This document shows positions 42,840 through 50,233 of a DNA stretch of 64,000 bases, one piece after another (positions within the stretch are counted from its first letter, which is position 1; each line of letters starts with the position of its first letter). This DNA comes from Caldilinea sp. CFX5 (lineage in GTDB: Bacteria > Chloroflexota > Anaerolineae > Caldilineales > Caldilineaceae). The stretch lies in assembly GCA_021405325.1 (NCBI GenBank), contig QWII01000014.1, positions 1-64,000 on the forward strand, read 5' to 3'. The position numbers and the translations under genes were made by a program. The notes beneath the pieces are model-generated. The model ran no database searches and was not told the DNA's origin. It saw only the letters and a program-made list of their open reading frames with translations.

Positions 42840-43574
42840 CTAGATAACTGGCTGCTGCGGTGCTGGCGCAACAAAACGATAGCCAATGCCATGAACCGTT
42901 TCGATGAAGCGGCTGTGGCGACCGGAACCGCCCAACTTTTGGCGCAGATTTTTGATGTGGGCATCGACCGTACGTTCATAGGCGATCAGATCCGCGCTGC
43001 CCTCACCCTGCATCACATCGAGGAGTTGGTCGCGGCTAAAGGGACGGTTTGGATGGCGCATGAGATGATGCAACAAGTCAAATTCAGTGCTGGTGAGATC
43101 TACCGGTTCGTCCCTCAACGTCACCTGGCGCCGCCCCGGGTCCAAGCGCAGATCCTCAACTTGAAGAAGCTGGGCTGCCGGGGCGTCGGTTTGCAGCTCC
43201 AGGCGGCGTAAGGCTGAACGCACTCTGGCCACTAATTCGCGTGGACTAAACGGTTTGGTGATATAATCATCAGCGCCCAGTTCCAACCCGGTTATGCGTT
43301 CGCTCTCCTCTACCCGCGCCGTGAGCATGATCATATAGATGCCCGCCACTGCCGGATCGTTGCTGGCGCGCAGACGCCGGGCAATCTCCCAGCCGTCCAA
43401 GCCGGGGAGCATCAAATCTAAGACCAACAGGGCCGGCTTTTCGTGTTGGGTCAGCGCCAACCCACTCAGGCCGTCAGCCGCCGTCAAGACCCGGTAGCCG
43501 GCTTGTTGCAAATAGCTCTCCACCACTTTGCGAATCTGACGATCATCTTCGATCACGACAATGGTAGCTGTCAT
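42840..43574 (-). CDS. OmpR/PhoB-family response regulator
   Basis: This 244-residue regulator has a receiver domain with the acidic pair in IEDD, phospho-acceptor Asp53 ([12 protein letters not shown]), MLTARV and the conserved Lys in DYITKPFSP. The C-terminal winged helix follows ([30 protein letters not shown]). The ATG at 43574 overlaps the upstream gene's stop (ATGA), so upstream in-frame codons are rejected. OmpR-type regulators bind direct repeats at 11-bp spacing. Four such boxes lie in the window, one before its own operon, so it is the likely regulator of all of them. Confidence 0.92.
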   Translation of the reverse strand: MTATIVVIEDDRQIRKVVESYLQQAGYRVLTAADGLSGLALTQHEKPALLVLDLMLPGLDGWEIARRLRASNDPAVAGIYMIMLTARVEESERITGLELGADDYITKPFSPRELVARVRSALRRLELQTDAPAAQLLQVEDLRLDPGRRQVTLRDEPVDLTSTEFDLLHHLMRHPNRPFSRDQLLDVMQGEGSADLIAYERTVDAHIKNLRQKLGGSGRHSRFIETVHGIGYRFVAPAPQQPVI

Positions 43575-44167
43575 GGTGCGACCACGCTCCTCTGCCGGCG
43601 GCGCCGGCGCCACTGCCAAACCAGATAAACCAGGATCGCGACATCAACAAGATGTTCTACCAGTGTAAACACAAGGCCAAAGTTGTCCCGTTCCCAGTAG
43701 CTCACCGGGCTGGGGAAGCGGTAACGCCAGTTGAAAGGAAAGAAAAGCAAAGGACCGTCGCTGCTGTGGGTAAAAATATCAATGAGGGTGTGCAGACCCG
43801 CCCCCGCGGTAAACCAGAGCAGTACGCGTCCCCACCCTTGCCCCCAGTGTTGTCCCCACTGTACACCGGCAAAACCAGCCAGCCCCAGTACGCCAAGGAT
43901 GAGAGGCGCATGGAAGAAGTTATGGCTGACGATCCAGAGCGGATCGGTAAAGAAGAGGGTAAAATGCATGTAGACCATGGGGCTTTCGCCGGTTGGTGTG
44001 GTGGTGAACCAGCGGAAGTAAGCTTCGCCCAGCACGGTTAGCAAGAAAAACGGGATGTCCGGTAAGACGGAGCCGGTTAAGAGCGCAAGCGTGTGTACTG
44101 GCACTTGGCGCCGGACCAGTTGACGGTCTACCACCGCGGTCACTAGCAAATGTGAGTAAGTCTGCAT
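43571..44167 (-). CDS. DUF457/YdjM-like membrane protein
   Basis: This 198-residue protein has about five membrane helices and the layout of the membrane-bound metal-dependent hydrolase family (DUF457/YdjM). His and Asp residues occur at the family's positions in [28 protein letters not shown], and [10 protein letters not shown]. The reaction of the family is not known. It is first in the operon with the response regulator and kinase and overlaps the former by 4 bp, so it may be part of the signalling. A decayed copy of its N-terminus lies at 45450-45535. Confidence 0.8.
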   Translation of the reverse strand: MQTYSHLLVTAVVDRQLVRRQVPVHTLALLTGSVLPDIPFFLLTVLGEAYFRWFTTTPTGESPMVYMHFTLFFTDPLWIVSHNFFHAPLILGVLGLAGFAGVQWGQHWGQGWGRVLLWFTAGAGLHTLIDIFTHSSDGPLLFFPFNWRYRFPSPVSYWERDNFGLVFTLVEHLVDVAILVYLVWQWRRRRRQRSVVAP

Positions 44168-44280
44168 TGAACTTTCGCCTCAAATCGTAAGTAAAGGTCA
44201 AAGGTGCGCCTCTAACATCCATGCTCTTGCGCGCAAAAAGAGCGGCTGCCGGCCACGTGGTGCGCAATTTCATTCAGCAT

Positions 44281-44313
44281 AGGATACCATTCAGTTGTGA
44301 AGTAAATATGAAG
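44281..44313 (-). promoter_or_regulatory. Tandem-repeat activator box, site d, with -10
   Basis: On the minus strand CTTCATATTTA (44313-44303) then CTTCACAACTG (44302-44292), and 5 bp later TATCCT (44286-44281). It drives the DUF457-regulator-kinase operon and so suggests autoregulation of the two-component system. Leader length to the ATG is about 110 nt. Confidence 0.75.
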
Positions 44314-44365
44314 GACGGAGATCGAAATAGGTTCAAGCCCAGGCATTATCGCTCAATTGCCCGTT

Positions 44366-44896
44366 TTAGACCTCTAGGGCAACTGTTGTCGCTTCCTGCA
44401 TCGTCTGCTTCACGACTGCGCTGACGTTGCCCAAGCAGCAACTGCCTTGCGGGTTGCGGATCTCACAAGCGCACTGGCCTGCGGCAATGCCGGTCTTGAT
44501 CTGTTCGATCAACGCGCTTGCTTTGGTCGTCAACACTTCGGCGCGGATGGTTCCCAACGTATGGCGGAAGCAGTAACAGATGAAAACCGCAGCATCGTCC
44601 GGGTGCTTCTGGTACACCCGTTCGCGCAGAGCGGCCTCGGTAAATGGTTGGCGGCCACCCGTGGCGAAATAGACAACCGGGCATTGTACCGTGGGGCAAA
44701 AGTAATAGGCCACCGGCTGGAGAGCGACCAGGCTAACCGCCAACATAGCTTTCAGCGTCTGGGTATCTACAAGCTTTCCGCGTACACCGCAGTGGGGACA
44801 GGTTGAACCTGCTGGTTGGTTGGTCAAGCCATTGCCAATGCTAGGCATAGTGCAGCAGGCTGCCGTCTCTGTTGTTGGTTGATCACATTGCGTCAT
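44366..44896 (-). CDS. CopZ-type Zn/[2Fe-2S] metallochaperone
   Basis: This 176-residue Cys-rich protein matches the zinc and [2Fe-2S] domains known from archaeal CopZ. The zinc part has CPHCGVRGKLV and YYFCPTVQCPVVYF; the following BFD-like part has ICYCFRHT, GQCACEIRNPQGSCC. There is no C-terminal HMA domain, unlike the archaeal protein. It overlaps the merR stop by 14 bp and has GGAGG before its ATG. It probably binds or reduces copper (or another soft metal) when the MerR regulator senses it. Confidence 0.85.
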   Translation of the reverse strand: MTQCDQPTTETAACCTMPSIGNGLTNQPAGSTCPHCGVRGKLVDTQTLKAMLAVSLVALQPVAYYFCPTVQCPVVYFATGGRQPFTEAALRERVYQKHPDDAAVFICYCFRHTLGTIRAEVLTTKASALIEQIKTGIAAGQCACEIRNPQGSCCLGNVSAVVKQTMQEATTVALEV

Positions 44897-45326
44897 GAGA
44901 CACCTCCGGGGCGCTACGTTCTACATATTCATGGGTAGGGTCTTCCAACGCCTCTAAAATTGGACACTCTCCCTGCGCTCCACCGCGTTCGCACGCAGCC
45001 ACAAGGTGGGTGAGCGCGGTCTGGATCTGTTGTAGCGCCTGCAACTTTCCCTCGACTTCGACTAGCTTGGCTTCGGCCTGGCGACGCACCTCGGCACAGT
45101 TGGTGTCGGCATCCACACGTAAGGTCAGCAGCTTCTTAATCTCGACTAACGAGAAACCTAATCCCTGTGCGTTTTTGATAAAGTGCAAACGGGCGACGGT
45201 GCTTTCCGTGTAGACGCGGTAGCCGGACGGGCGCCGCGCCGGCGCCGGCAAGAGACCGCGCCGTTCGTAGTAGCGCACTGTTTCGATGTGGATGCCTGTG
45301 GCTTTGGCTAGTTCACTGATCGTCAT
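44883..45326 (-). CDS. MerR-family metal-responsive regulator
   Basis: This 147-residue MerR-type activator has the helix-turn-helix (TISELAKATGIHIETVRYYER), the wing (PSGYRVYTES) and a long dimerisation helix. The N-terminal end of that helix has DADTNCAEV, giving one Cys, and near the C-terminus ACERGGAQGECPILEAL gives two more Cys. This three-Cys pattern resembles the Hg(II)-type or Cu-type MerR proteins. I chose the ATG at 45326 because its promoter's -10 ends only a few bases before it, so the mRNA is probably leaderless. Confidence 0.88.
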   Translation of the reverse strand: MTISELAKATGIHIETVRYYERRGLLPAPARRPSGYRVYTESTVARLHFIKNAQGLGFSLVEIKKLLTLRVDADTNCAEVRRQAEAKLVEVEGKLQALQQIQTALTHLVAACERGGAQGECPILEALEDPTHEYVERSAPEVSHDAM

Positions 45327-45334
45327 GGCTATCA

Positions 45335-45365
45335 TCATAAACCCTGTAGTATGATACAGAGTCAA
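45335..45365 (-). promoter_or_regulatory. MerR-type promoter with 19-20 bp spacer
   Basis: On the minus strand TTGACT (45365-45360) and TTATGA (45340-45335) are 19 bp apart (20 bp if TATGAT is used), longer than the usual 17. The spacer holds a dyad, CTGTA ... TACAG (45359-45344). An overlong spacer with a central dyad is the hallmark of promoters activated by MerR proteins, which untwist the DNA. The start falls at or next to the merR ATG. Confidence 0.8.
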
Positions 45366-45449
45366 GTAGTTCTGCTTACAAAACACCGAAAGGCGACTGT
45401 CATTGTGGAAGAATGCGCGGAAAGCGGGATAAGTGAGTAAAACTGTCAA

Positions 45450-45535
45450 TAATCTGGCGCTGAACAAGTTGGCGATCCAGCACAACCGTAACCAGCAAGT
45501 GAGAATAAGTCTACGCCGAACTTTTGCCGCAAATC
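45450..45535 (-). pseudogene. Decayed N-terminus of a DUF457 membrane protein
   Basis: Reading the minus strand from about 45516 gives [20 protein letters not shown], almost the same as [20 protein letters not shown] at the start of the DUF457 gene (44167). The start codon has become GCG and the second codon TAG, so it cannot be translated as a gene. Similarity extends about 20 bp upstream into the leader and ends near 45450. It shows a duplication that was then lost. Confidence 0.75.
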
Positions 45536-46661
45536 ATCGTTCGCTATTTTGTACAATCTCCCGGCGCTGACTATCCTCAATGGATGGCGTCCACGCGGCG
45601 TATTTCGGTAGATCCCGTAATTCCTGCCACGTGAGACCTTGTTTCAAGAAAAAGAGGGCGCCGAGTACTACGACAGGCGCGATGGATGAAGCTGTCATGA
45701 GCAGAGCAATGCTCAATCCTGTCTCTTTGGCCACAGCGAAGAAACTCAAACCATAGGTCAGACTCACTTCGGAGGCGCCCACGATCCCGAAAAGGTGGCT
45801 GCCGACCATATGCGCAAAGGTAACCAGAACATCCAGAAACAAGAAGATCGCCAGGGGCAGCGCGATGCCAAACCCTTGCGCCAGACAGAGCATAATCAGA
45901 CCGGAGGTCACACGCATCGCAACCGAGTAGAGGAGAATCAGCGCCGTCTCACGATGTGTGCCGCCGAACTGTAGCCCCTGGCGAAAGCGTTGCCAACCCC
46001 CGACCAGGCGCGCTTGCCACTGGGGAGAAAGCCTGTTTGTCAACCAGTGGCCTACTTGGGTAAACACCGAAGAACGCTGCTGCGCAAGCACAGTGAGTAA
46101 TAGTAGAACGATCAGAATGACCAACACTGTCACCAGACTGAATATCACCTGCCGCTGAATCTGCGCAAGTTCCGGCGGCAACGTGACCAGCAGTAGCGCA
46201 ATACCACCCACCACGGCGAAGGCGACAATGCCACCCACCCGTTCCATGGCAAAGGTTCCCATGAGCGTGAACACACTAACCTGATACTTTTTCTTGATCA
46301 AATAGGCGCGTACAAGTTCGCCCACGTTGATGGGTAAGATAAGGTTGGTGAAAGCGCTCAGAATCGTTGCCTCAAACAAGAGAGGGAGAGGTACGCGCCT
46401 GACCGGGTTTAGAATCCGTTGCCACCGTAGGGCGCGTAACGCATACAGAAGCAGGACTAGCCCAATCACCGGCATCAACCAACGTTGATCGAACTGGCGC
46501 AATGAGCTTAGTAGAGAATCCCAGGAAAGGAAGTTGAAAGCAAGGTAAAGCAATAGCGCTGATAAGATCAGGGCCAGGATCAGACGAACTCTGCGATTGA
46601 TCACCAATCTTTGTCTCTCCTTTTCTTGGCGTAACGCATGAATGACGCTGACCGTTAACAT
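45534..46661 (-). CDS. Flippase-like UPF0104 membrane protein
   Basis: This 375-residue protein has about eight membrane helices and the pattern of the lysylphosphatidylglycerol synthase TM region/UPF0104 family (LALRWQRILNP-like LRALRWQRIL, LINVGELVRAYLIKKKYQ, ERVGGIVAF). Members are thought to move or modify lipids. It overlaps the stop of the thioredoxin-like gene by a few bases, so the two are co-translated; another in-frame start a little downstream cannot be excluded. It ends the long minus-strand operon from 49855. Confidence 0.85.
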   Translation of the reverse strand: MLTVSVIHALRQEKERQRLVINRRVRLILALILSALLLYLAFNFLSWDSLLSSLRQFDQRWLMPVIGLVLLLYALRALRWQRILNPVRRVPLPLLFEATILSAFTNLILPINVGELVRAYLIKKKYQVSVFTLMGTFAMERVGGIVAFAVVGGIALLLVTLPPELAQIQRQVIFSLVTVLVILIVLLLLTVLAQQRSSVFTQVGHWLTNRLSPQWQARLVGGWQRFRQGLQFGGTHRETALILLYSVAMRVTSGLIMLCLAQGFGIALPLAIFLFLDVLVTFAHMVGSHLFGIVGASEVSLTYGLSFFAVAKETGLSIALLMTASSIAPVVVLGALFFLKQGLTWQELRDLPKYAAWTPSIEDSQRREIVQNSER

Positions 46662-47095
46662 TGACCGCCATATCGACAGACCTGTTGGCGCAAGGCATCG
46701 ACGCTCAGCGGCCCGGTGAACTGCCAGAGGATCTGTCCATCCGGCGCGACAATGACATAGCTGGGGTGAGCGCGTAGACCATACACACGCATGGCCGCCT
46801 TGCCATCCGCGCTGTTGGCGTCACGCTGCTCGAAGGCAAGCTGTGTAGAAAATTCACGTTCAAGCCCATTCACGATGGGCTGCATCTCCTTTCAGGGGAG
46901 TCAGTTATCGGTGTAAAAGAAGATAAACGTATTCAGGCTGCTGGCCGCGCCCACGGGTGTCGGCAACGCCGACGTTGCCTGGTCACCACAGCCAAATAGA
47001 CCGAGCAACCCAATCAGCAAAATTAAAACCACACGACTGTATTGTTTGGAGTTATGATTTTTGCGCCGAAATAGAAGATCATAGACAAATTTCAC
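46655..47095 (-). CDS. Thioredoxin-fold lipoprotein with UxxU (two in-frame UGA)
   Basis: This 146-residue product is read through two UGA codons. It starts at a GTG (47095) with GAGGAGG at 5 nt, has a lipoprotein signal (LGLFGC, Cys36), and then the thioredoxin strand NTFIFFYTDN. The codons that should encode the CxxC are UGA (46903-46901), Leu, Pro, UGA (46894-46892), giving U65-L-P-U68, followed by KEMQPIVNGLEREF, where helix 1 of thioredoxin lies. The cis-Pro loop is RAHPSYVIV (Pro111), and the end is LWQFTGPLS. The frame stays open throughout apart from these two codons. A SECIS-like hairpin follows. Seen: two UGA exactly at the two Cys positions. Inferred: selenocysteine. Alternative: a doubly mutated pseudogene. 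Confidence 0.65.
46864..46903 (-). promoter_or_regulatory. SECIS-like hairpin for two UGA codons
   Basis: Downstream of the second UGA the minus strand folds GCCCAT (46880-46875), loop CGTGA (46874-46870), ATGGGC (46869-46864). The apical loop has G in its second position and starts 17 nt after the second UGA and 26 nt after the first. As I recall, the bacterial SECIS consensus asks for 16-37 nt and a G among the first two loop bases, so one hairpin could serve both codons. Confidence 0.55.
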
Positions 47096-47132
47096 GAAAC
47101 CTCCTCAGTAAGTTTGTCCCTATGATTAGTCA

Positions 47133-48683
47133 CTAGCCGACCGCTATTATGCCGGTTTGCATGAGCGCTTGCCAGGAAATCACAATGCCTACCACTGTAA
47201 TGAATAGAGCGCTGACCACCGGCATCACGCGTAGGAGACGCCCGCTTTCAGGGATGCGGGCAAACCACTGGCCGGCGTGAACAAGCAGAATGCCGATACC
47301 CGTCAATACACTGGCCAGGCCAATGCTAAAAACAATGATCAGAAGTAAGCCCAAGGTGATCCGTTGCAGGCTAATGGCCGCTAACATCATGACCAGGGCC
47401 GAGGGACAGGGCAGTAGACCGCCAGAGATACCCAACGCCAGCAGGTTGCGCCAGCGCACGGGTGAGCCGTCGGCGCCCGGCGGCGTGTGGCTGTGACGGC
47501 GACCGCCATGCCTATGTTCAAGACGCAACCCGTTTTCAGCAAAATCCTCTATCTCATGCTTGTGATTCAGGTCAAGGTCAGCCGGCCCAAAGAGACCGCG
47601 CAGCCGGCCCCAGACCAGAGAAATCCCGATTGCAATGACCAACAAACCGGAAATCAACCCCAACCAGGGATAGAGTTTTTCCGGCAGGATAAAGCGCGAT
47701 GCAAACAAAGTCACGAAACCAAGGGCAAAGACGCCCGCCGTGTGGGTGATGGTTGTGGTCAGCCCTAGAAAGAGCGCATGACGAACGGCGCCGCGCGAAC
47801 CAACCAGATAGGCGGCAACAATGGTTTTGCCATGACCGGGCGAAAGCGCATGAAAGGCGCCCCAGCCAAAGGCGGCCAGCAGCGCAAGGAAAATGGCGCC
47901 CGGCCCTAATGTTGGCATCGTGATCAACTCAGCAAACCGATCATTGGGTTTGGCTACCCCCGGCGCATTAGCCACCGCCGCCGCAACTGGATTGACGCCA
48001 CCAACGGGGGCAGCCGCGCCGCTCGCTCCCGGCGCAAAACGAAACGCGGCTGTCCGAATGTCGAGCGGACTTTGCAATAAATCCGACGGATAGTTGCGCA
48101 GCTCCTGGCTGACATCTTTGTTGGGTACGTCCGACTCGAGCAAGGTAGCGTCGTCCGCTGCTTGCACGATGATCTCACGCCATCCTAAGCGCTCCGGATA
48201 GTTCTCGTCTCGGTAATCGACCTGCCAGGGACCGGCTTGTGTCGGCAAGGGGGCAACAAAGTGCGCTGTAATACGCAGCAATGGTAAATTCGCCTGTCCT
48301 GGTGGGAATTCGATTTGCCGGTCTTGCACGGTCAATGCGGCAGGCGCACCGTCGATCAGCAAAGAAAGATTGCTTTGGATGAGTTCAATCTGTTGTGTTA
48401 CATAGGCTTCCTGCTCCACAGCCGTGATCTGCTTGTCCCCGTTCGCATCGATCTGGAATCGTTCTTGCTGGGTGGGAATTTCGGCCATATCAAGCACATA
48501 CAACAAGTTGATCTGGGTGGCGCCGGCTTCTAGCCGACTATAACGGTTGACGGTAAAATTGCCGAGCGGGTGCGCCCAAAGTAGCGTGGGTAACAGCAGG
48601 GTTAGCACCAGCGCAAGGGCGCTGGCGCTGACGAATCGGCGCTTACGTTGCCATTGGCCAGTCATCAACAATGTAGGATGCAT
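47133..48683 (-). CDS. NicO-type nickel/cobalt transporter with large outer domain
   Basis: This 516-residue protein has a signal/anchor, an extracytoplasmic domain (about 35-230) that begins HPLGNFTVNRYSRLE and holds a DANGDKQIT EF-hand-like loop, then a NicO/RcnA-type membrane domain. The family signature is HALSPGHGKTIVAAYLVG. A cytoplasmic loop is rich in His (HKHEIEDF, EHRHGGRRHSH), as in RcnA-type exporters. The ATG at 48683 has AAGGAGG at 5 nt. It probably moves Ni(II)/Co(II), perhaps other ions. It precedes the UxxU thioredoxin gene in the operon. Confidence 0.85.
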   Translation of the reverse strand: MHPTLLMTGQWQRKRRFVSASALALVLTLLLPTLLWAHPLGNFTVNRYSRLEAGATQINLLYVLDMAEIPTQQERFQIDANGDKQITAVEQEAYVTQQIELIQSNLSLLIDGAPAALTVQDRQIEFPPGQANLPLLRITAHFVAPLPTQAGPWQVDYRDENYPERLGWREIIVQAADDATLLESDVPNKDVSQELRNYPSDLLQSPLDIRTAAFRFAPGASGAAAPVGGVNPVAAAVANAPGVAKPNDRFAELITMPTLGPGAIFLALLAAFGWGAFHALSPGHGKTIVAAYLVGSRGAVRHALFLGLTTTITHTAGVFALGFVTLFASRFILPEKLYPWLGLISGLLVIAIGISLVWGRLRGLFGPADLDLNHKHEIEDFAENGLRLEHRHGGRRHSHTPPGADGSPVRWRNLLALGISGGLLPCPSALVMMLAAISLQRITLGLLLIIVFSIGLASVLTGIGILLVHAGQWFARIPESGRLLRVMPVVSALFITVVGIVISWQALMQTGIIAVG

Positions 48684-48702
48684 TGCGTCCTCCTTGATCA
48701 CG

Positions 48703-49275
48703 TTATCGACGGAACCAACGACGAAGCTGGTTGGTCAGCGCCTTGATTCTTTCTTCCCAGGCCAGGGAGGTTTTGACCTCGGCAGCCAGGTGTTCCGTCC
48801 AATAGTGAGTCGTCTTGGCAACCACGGTGATGACATTCTTGATTTCGCCTTTGAGCGTAAAGTCGGCGCCCACCGGTACATAGAGTTGCGCACCCTCGTA
48901 GTAGGACTCGACATTTTCCAGGACGATTTGCTCACTCAACCAGCGTGCCTTGCCGGCCTGACCACACTCGACCGCAATCCAACCGGTGTGCGCCATACGC
49001 GCCTGTAGATTGCTCACCAGGGCTATACCACGGATGATCTCTTGTGCAGCCCATTGATACTCGGCGCTCTGCGGGTTCGCATCGACCTGAGCGCGCAGGA
49101 GCGCGCCGCGGTGGGGCGGCCCGCCTTCACTGGCAAGCACACAAAAGGTGTCCCACATTTGATCCCAGGCTACCGTATTATCGGAATTGTAGAGCAGCGG
49201 CGCTGAAGCCATCGGCGCACGCTTATCATTTGGATTGTTTGTACGATTGCTATCCGTACCTATGTCGTTAGCCAT
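48703..49275 (-). CDS. Conserved protein of unknown function
   Basis: I do not recognise this 190-residue protein. It has no membrane segment or signal peptide. Visible features are FCVLASEGGPPHRGALL, EIIRGIALVSNL, GWIAVECGQAGKARWLSEQI, VPVGADFTLKGEIKNVITVVAKTTHYWTEH (read in two parts) and a basic C-terminus (RRWFRR). Two Cys (in DTFCVL and VECGQ) are present. It lies between cytochrome c and the NicO gene (gap 20 bp to the latter), in the operon that ends with the UxxU protein, so a metal or redox role is possible. Confidence 0.7.
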   Translation of the reverse strand: MANDIGTDSNRTNNPNDKRAPMASAPLLYNSDNTVAWDQMWDTFCVLASEGGPPHRGALLRAQVDANPQSAEYQWAAQEIIRGIALVSNLQARMAHTGWIAVECGQAGKARWLSEQIVLENVESYYEGAQLYVPVGADFTLKGEIKNVITVVAKTTHYWTEHLAAEVKTSLAWEERIKALTNQLRRWFRR

Positions 49276-49369
49276 TGGATACCCTCACTTCTATCCGGTC
49301 TCAGCAGACCGCAACGCAGCCGAGCTTGCAATCGACCAACCCTGGACTACGCGACTATACGACGGCGGA

Positions 49370-49855
49370 CTACTGGTTCTTGCTGGTTTCTGTCATCCAC
49401 CACTGGAACTCGCGCTCTTCCCGCCCCCACTTGCTTTTCAGAAAGGTCAAGATTGCAACCATTTGTTCCTCACGCAATTGATCTTTGAACGCCGGCATTT
49501 TGGAATTGTTGGCAGGGTCGCCGCCATTGGCGGTGACGCTCAGTAAAAGCTCATCGGGGTGGTGCCAGGTGTGGCCGGTACTATCGTGGGGCGGTGGCGG
49601 ATAGGAGCGGTCGGCCAGCGGCGTTTTCCAGTCGGGCGCGCCTTGCAATTGGGCGCCGTGGCACGCCGCACAATGCTGCTGATAGAGCGCTTCCCCGTGG
49701 GCTACGGTCTCAGAGTTTAGGGTGGGGAGCGGTGGGACAGGCGTCTGATTGATCACCACCGGTCCGTTGCGCGAGGCCAGTGGGCGCCAGACGAATAAGT
49801 CCAGACCCATGTACGCGAGGATGGCCAGCGCCACCCAAATGCGCCAATGTTTCAT
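49370..49855 (-). CDS. Membrane-anchored class I cytochrome c
   Basis: This 161-residue protein has one N-terminal membrane helix (about 6-25) and a single haem domain with CAACHG and a likely axial Met in [10 protein letters not shown]. The length and the [27 protein letters not shown] pattern fit small diheme-free class I cytochromes c of the CccA/cytochrome c6 kind. It overlaps the MerE-like gene by 4 bp, so the two are coupled. It likely carries electrons outside the membrane; the cytochrome c maturation genes lie 2-10 kb away. Confidence 0.9.
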   Translation of the reverse strand: MKHWRIWVALAILAYMGLDLFVWRPLASRNGPVVINQTPVPPLPTLNSETVAHGEALYQQHCAACHGAQLQGAPDWKTPLADRSYPPPPHDSTGHTWHHPDELLLSVTANGGDPANNSKMPAFKDQLREEQMVAILTFLKSKWGREEREFQWWMTETSKNQ

Positions 49856-50160
49856 ACGGCTACTTGCTTGCCCGTTTCTGGGAGAGCGGCTGTGGTTACC
49901 CGTTTCCCTACAGTAAGCGACTTGGGGGTGCAGTGCCGGGCGTCAGGTTGTCTACTCCAACGCAACGCCAACGTTAGACTCAGCAGAAAGAGGAGCGCCA
50001 GCCCGCCATAGACCCAACCCGTATAGTGCGTTAACCAGACCGCCGCTGGCGTTCCAGCCAGCAACGGTAGGAGGAACGGTAGGAGCAACGGTAGATGACA
50101 GGGACAGGTCACGGCAGAGAGCGCAAACATGATGGTGCTACGGATATTAGTCAAACCCAT
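49852..50160 (-). CDS. MerE-like small membrane protein
   Basis: This 102-residue protein has two membrane helices and the motif [12 protein letters not shown], which matches the CPCHLP site of MerE mercury transport proteins. The loop after it is Pro/Leu-rich and a second helix follows; the C-terminal tail is basic with one Cys. AAAGGAG lies 6-8 nt before the ATG. Classical merA or merP genes are not present, so it may carry another soft metal, or a mercury function may be completed elsewhere. Confidence 0.75.
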   Translation of the reverse strand: MGLTNIRSTIMFALSAVTCPCHLPLLLPFLLPLLAGTPAAVWLTHYTGWVYGGLALLFLLSLTLALRWSRQPDARHCTPKSLTVGKRVTTAALPETGKQVAV

Positions 50161-50182
50161 ACATAGCTCCTTTCCTATTCAG

Positions 50183-50225
50183 CCGAAAATTCGGTTGTAG
50201 CCCAGCGGGAACAGAGAATTTTCGG
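50183..50225. repeat. 43-bp imperfect palindromic repeat, copy B
   Basis: This is the exact reverse complement of the element at 983-1025, with the same 10-bp ends (CCGAAAATTC ... GAATTTTCGG). It lies between the DUF3105 stop (50234) and the MerE-like start (50160). A TAGATT follows in the same position as in copy A although the core is inverted. Confidence 0.85.
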
Positions 50226-50233
50226 GTAGATTC

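Noticed and set aside
46655..46885. A separate small gene starting at the ATG at 46885
   Set aside because: It would be a thioredoxin fold missing its first strand and active site, and its start lies in the SECIS-like region; the continuous frame through the UGA codons is the better model.
46655..47095. Genetic code change (UGA read as an amino acid everywhere)
   Set aside because: UGA ends many genes here, including tight ATGA overlaps at 10063, 27321, 43571, 53461 and 58481, so UGA is a normal stop codon in this genome.
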